From the NCBI GenBank assembly GCA_039881145.1, contig JAYKKI010000127.1, positions 248,001 to 312,000 on the forward strand: a DNA stretch of 64,000 nt. The letters run 5' to 3'. The translations under genes were made by a program, and so were the position numbers. Origin of the DNA: Druceiella hillmani (Eukaryota > Arthropoda > Insecta > Lepidoptera > Hepialidae). The first letter of the stretch is position 1; every line of letters starts with the position of its first letter. This document shows positions 60,031 through 64,000 of the stretch, in pieces. A model generated the notes under the pieces. That model had not been told where the DNA came from and did not search any database. It was given only the letters and a program-made list of their open reading frames with translations.

Positions 60031-62509
60031 AATAAATCAATTTATTTATGCAAAAAAGCTTTATTCAGTAAAACCAGGAAGATTATCTACATGGAGGGCA
60101 AACTTGTAAATTGACTGATAATTCCTACTATTTAAATATTCTAATGTAATAATAATTATTGTAATTTATTATTTAATATATTATTAAATACACAAATAAG
60201 CCAGTATAGTCAATAAAAAATGGCACATATTTTGGAAAAATACTTTAAAATTAGGATATGAGTTTTTAGATGATCTATAAATTATAAGTAATTTACGTAG
60301 GTAGGAAGGAAAGATATATGGAAAGAACATTGCTCCCCAGGGAAAACGAAACCTAGTAAGCACGAATAAAACTCATGCACCGGAGTTTTTTTCTGCTTAG
60401 AACCTCATAAATTATAATAATACCATTATTACTGTTGTCAATATTAACATATTTGTTTGATTTTGATCTACAGAAAAATATTGGCAAAGATAATTAATTC
60501 TTAAAAATAATTTTATTTCGATATAAGCTTAGCCACGTAACTAAAAATTTCAAAAACAACAACAGCTCGTCTAAGTTATATTGGAAATGAAGCTTTCGTT
60601 TCTTTAAAATAAAGTAAGTCTAGTCAATAGAGAAAAGATATAAAAAAAATTATAATCACTTCAGAGTTCCCAGTGATTTGTAAATTTTCTCTTAATCCTA
60701 ATAGAATTTTCGTTATTATTCCAAATATTGATTTTATTTAGGAAAAATATTTCTACAAATTGAAACTTTATACTCATATATTATTCATGTATGCATTTTA
60801 ATATGATTGTTACATATTTTGTAGTTATTGCTCCAGTAAATATTTTTAATTAAATACAGTTCTATCGAATTATTTTATATGAATAGTTTATATTCACATA
60901 GGTTTCTTCTGTCTTCTTAGTAATTTTAAGTACATAATTTGCTTTCACATTTATTTAACTACTGCAAAATTAAAAAGAAATTTAAAGACCATATTTGACC
61001 TTAAGACTTGAGGAAAAAAAATTATTTGAAAGAAGCTTTAATCAATTATATTTTTCAAATATTAAATCTAAAAAATATAATTGATTAACCAATCTTCTGA
61101 AGAAAAATATTCTTAAACAGAATTTTGTTGAACGTACAAGCATCTTTAAAACATTGTATTCTTTCCTAATATTTTCTTGGTTGATATTTAAAACCAGGTG
61201 TTAGTTATACAATCAAGAACAGATCGATCCCTCCTGTTATGAAATAATGACACAATAGAAAGTAGGAAGAAACTTCGTTATACTTTTATAAATAAACTTT
61301 TATCTAAAGGCACGTTAATCTTTAAAATATAAATACTTTTAGATGTATCTCTTAAACTAGAACATAAACCATAAAACTAAAAATAAATCATACGTCCACA
61401 CGTGTAGAATAAAATCAATAAAATTGTACAGTATATGGCAAATATAGCAGTACGTAGCCGAAGTGACAATATATAGGCATTATTAGTTAAATTATTAACA
61501 AGAGTCTGGCTTCAAAAACAGGAAAAACGAATACTGGACTTTAGTGAAAAAGTTTTGAATTAGATGAAGAAATATAATTTTTAAAACTTATCATAATTTC
61601 ATCTCTTTATACAATTGGAAACAAATGAAATAAGTACGAATAAAATTACTCACTATGTTTTAGGAATCTTAATTTCATATGATTACCACCATCATCAACA
61701 GCTTGCCCCAGTTCACTGCTTAACTCATTGATTATTTATAACAAATAATCCTAAAAATTACATAAAATTAAAATAATCAAAATGATATTATAAGAACATC
61801 GTTCAATTTTAATATAGAAATAGATATTTATAGCAATTTGTGAAAAATTTAGACTTGAACATTTCAATATATATTAAGAAGCGGAATTTGGGGAAACTCA
61901 CTGAAAATTAAGAACGTTAAATATTTACTTAATTTTATGGCAGATACTATCATAGAGTATGTAAATTTATTCGCAATCAACTTCATATGGAACTAGTTTG
62001 CTCTATTTATTATTATGAAGGCTTGAGAAGTTTGTCATGGAAAATATTAGAGCATTTTCAGTTTCCTGCAAAAAATGTTAATCATATGTAACATACCGTT
62101 ATTATTAGATCATACTTTTTATTAATTTTGATTGAATGAAATTAGATAATCTTACAATAGTCATACTACGTCCCGCCCAATTATATTTACTTGTAAATAT
62201 ACCAATTTCATAAATATGGTATTCAAATTTCGTGTTAATTTTACCATTTTATTTAAGCACTCTTGTTTTTCAAAGCATATGTTTTTAAGGTAGCTTAAAA
62301 ATGTTTATTCAAAAATATTTCAATTATAAATATAAAATATTTATAATTACATATTATTTTACAAAAATATACGTGCATTCATCATTAAATACTGTGACCT
62401 AGTGTTACAAAATGATCAATACCTATATGAAGACGAATGCTCGATAATGGCATCGGTTATTTTTATAGTGTGTCAATATTGAATAAAATTCAAAAATTAA
62501 ATTTTATTT
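60031..62509. other. No recognisable gene
   Basis: AT-rich non-coding DNA with no coding-like frame. An inverted pair AATCAATTATATTTTTCAAAT/AAAAAATATAATTGATTAA lies at about 61040-61088. Confidence 0.5.
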
Positions 62510-63425
62510 ATTAAACCTTAACCCATATTATGAAGATCAAAATCTGCGAGATTTTATTAGCGGAAGAAAATATCATGTGCAATTTCCTTTTTTTTAAGTT
62601 CAATTTTGTGACAATAATCAAGTCAAGTAATTTAGAGTTGCTTTCTTTCGAATTTACTATCGTTTATTCTTAACTTATGTCTCTTTCTAGTAAATGCCAA
62701 AATCATAGATTTATTTATTATAACTTACCCCTACATTATGTAGATTAAACACAATAAGCGAATTAGATAAAGAAAAAATATCATGGGAAATTTCCTTTTT
62801 TTTTGAAGGTTCAATTTTGTGACAAAATCACGTCGAGTAATTTCAAGTTACTTTCTTTCGAATTTACTATCGTTTATTCAAAACTTATGTCTTTTTCTAG
62901 CAAATGCCAAATGTCATTTGTTTGTTTATTATAACTTACCCCTTCATTATGTAGATTAAACATAATAAGCGAATTAAACCCAAGAAAAAATATCATGTAC
63001 AATATCTTGTTTTTTTTAAAAGCAATTTTGTGTTTATAATGACATCGGGTGATTTCGAGTTGTTTTTTTCAAAATGGCTATCTTTTATTCTCAAGATATA
63101 TATCTTTCTAATAAGTGGCAAAAGTCATAATTTTGTTTATTATAACTCACCCCACATGACGTAGGTTAAACTCATTGGGCAAATTAAATAACAGAAAAAA
63201 AAATCGTATTTCCTATTTTTGGGAAAACTCAACTTCGTGACAAAAATTATGTCGAGTGATCTCTAGTTACTTTCTTTTACAGTTACTTTTCTTTATTCAT
63301 AACTTATATCTCTTTCTAATAAATGCCAAAGATTATGAGATTAATTATAATTAAAACTTACCCCTACATTATATAGGTTAAACCTATTGGGCTATTGTAA
63401 TAACAGAAAAAAATCGCTGAATTAC
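62510..63425 (+). repeat. Tandem (satellite-like) array, 211-bp period, four units plus a partial
   Basis: The landmark CTTACCCC(T/A)(A/T)CATTATGTAGATTAAAC starts at 62517 (diverged), 62724, 62935, 63146 (CTCACCCC) and 63357, giving spacings of 207, 211, 211 and 211. Each unit also has, in order, AAGAAAAAATATCATG, CAATTTTGTGACAA, GTCGAGTAATTTC, GTTACTTTCTTTCGAATTTA, CTTATGTCT(C/T)TTTCTA and AAATGCCAAA. Units differ by many substitutions but almost no length changes. No reading frame is conserved. Confidence 0.85.
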
Positions 63426-64000
63426 GAAATAAATTCGTACAGTAATATTGCAGTTTCGTTTGTTTCTGTGGTGGGGTATGTTTTGACAGTTCACGTTGCG
63501 TATATTATTCTTTTAACTGTTTCGTTGCTTTAGAATTGTATCTTAATTTGGTTCAAATTCACTCTATCATCAATATTAAAAAGTGTAGTAGTTATTATAC
63601 AAACCCGATAGTACGTTCTTTACAGTTTAGTTTAAAGATTAATTACAATAAAGATTGTAATCAAAAACAAACGCCTGTTAATATAATGTTAATGTTTAGT
63701 ATAGTGTATTTAATCGTAAGCATTATTATCTATTTACTTAAGCTTAACCATTGTTGCGCTAATATGATGAAAGCCTTCCTGAATTCTTGTGGCTCTGCTT
63801 ATATATGTCTAATTATATAATGTGAGTTGTAGATTCAATTTTCGTATTTCTGAAACAACCCTATTATGCTACACTTTAAAATAAAGTGTATGCGTGGATT
63901 TAATAAATAACCTTTTTAATGATTCTTCGTTTATATTTATTTTTGTGTTAATAAAATATTTTAATAAATTATGGATAATAAACAGATTAATAAATTTTTA
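63426..64000. other. No recognisable gene
   Basis: After the array comes AT-rich DNA. The 94-codon plus-strand frame at 63536-63820 opens with TTG, has two hydrophobic runs by chance, and matches nothing I know. Confidence 0.45.

Noticed and set aside
62510..63425. CRISPR-like repeat array
   Set aside because: Units are 211 bp with no short repeat/spacer structure, in a eukaryotic setting.
63536..63820. 94-codon plus-strand frame with hydrophobic runs
   Set aside because: It starts at TTG, has AT-driven composition and no motif.

Overview
This window looks like non-coding nuclear DNA from an insect or another arthropod. It is very AT-rich, full of (TA)n and (CA)n microsatellites, and carries many decayed transposable elements. 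I found no intact protein-coding gene, rRNA or tRNA, and nothing bacterial (no operons, no dense ORFs). Most longer open frames are chance frames through AT-rich or microsatellite DNA, or antisense frames of transposon relics. The order of the host is unresolved. The RTE-type LINE ends, the GGGTTCCGT hairpin repeats and the CYFC-type multicopy gene are, from memory, all typical of insects such as Hemiptera and Lepidoptera.

Layout. 1-5 kb: a jockey/CR1-like LINE tail on the minus strand, then CA and TA microsatellites. 5.5-6.3 kb: a broken two-exon copy of an arthropod multicopy zinc-binding (CxxC) gene with good splice sites and a polyA signal. 6.3-13 kb: no recognisable gene. 13.0-17.3 kb: a foldback repeat with a hammerhead-like core, a tandem duplication, a mariner-like transposase relic (minus) and a long hAT transposase relic (plus). 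18.6-18.9 kb: a GC-rich, hairpin-containing island that could be regulatory. 19.8-22.1 kb: a 2.3-kb element with nearly identical terminal inverted repeats. 22.9 kb: a repeat copy with a complete hammerhead ribozyme core. 23.5-27.8 kb: a huge imperfect palindrome with two arms of about 2 kb. 34.0-35.3 kb: an inverted-repeat element with a foldback ribozyme repeat nested in one arm. 36.3-38.7 kb: two 200-bp inverted copies that differ at only two positions. 39 and 51.6 kb: two RTE-type LINE tails. 45-46.3 kb: a strongly A-rich strand. 50.2 kb: a compact cluster of stem-loops. 62.5-63.4 kb: a tandem array with a 211-bp period.

The most interesting signal is a dispersed repeat family with five copies (about 13.0, 22.9, 34.1, 53.1 and 59.9 kb). 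Its sense strand contains a type I hammerhead ribozyme architecture: CTGANGA, a helix II hairpin, GAAA, a two-to-three-pair helix III, and GTC just before a 4-bp helix I. Three copies also carry an inverted partial copy of themselves. Type I hammerheads with short helix III are known from Penelope-like retroelements and retrozymes, so this is probably a non-autonomous member of that group.

No gene cooperation can be inferred. The window reads as an intergenic region or a very large intron shaped by successive insertions, inversions and tandem duplications.
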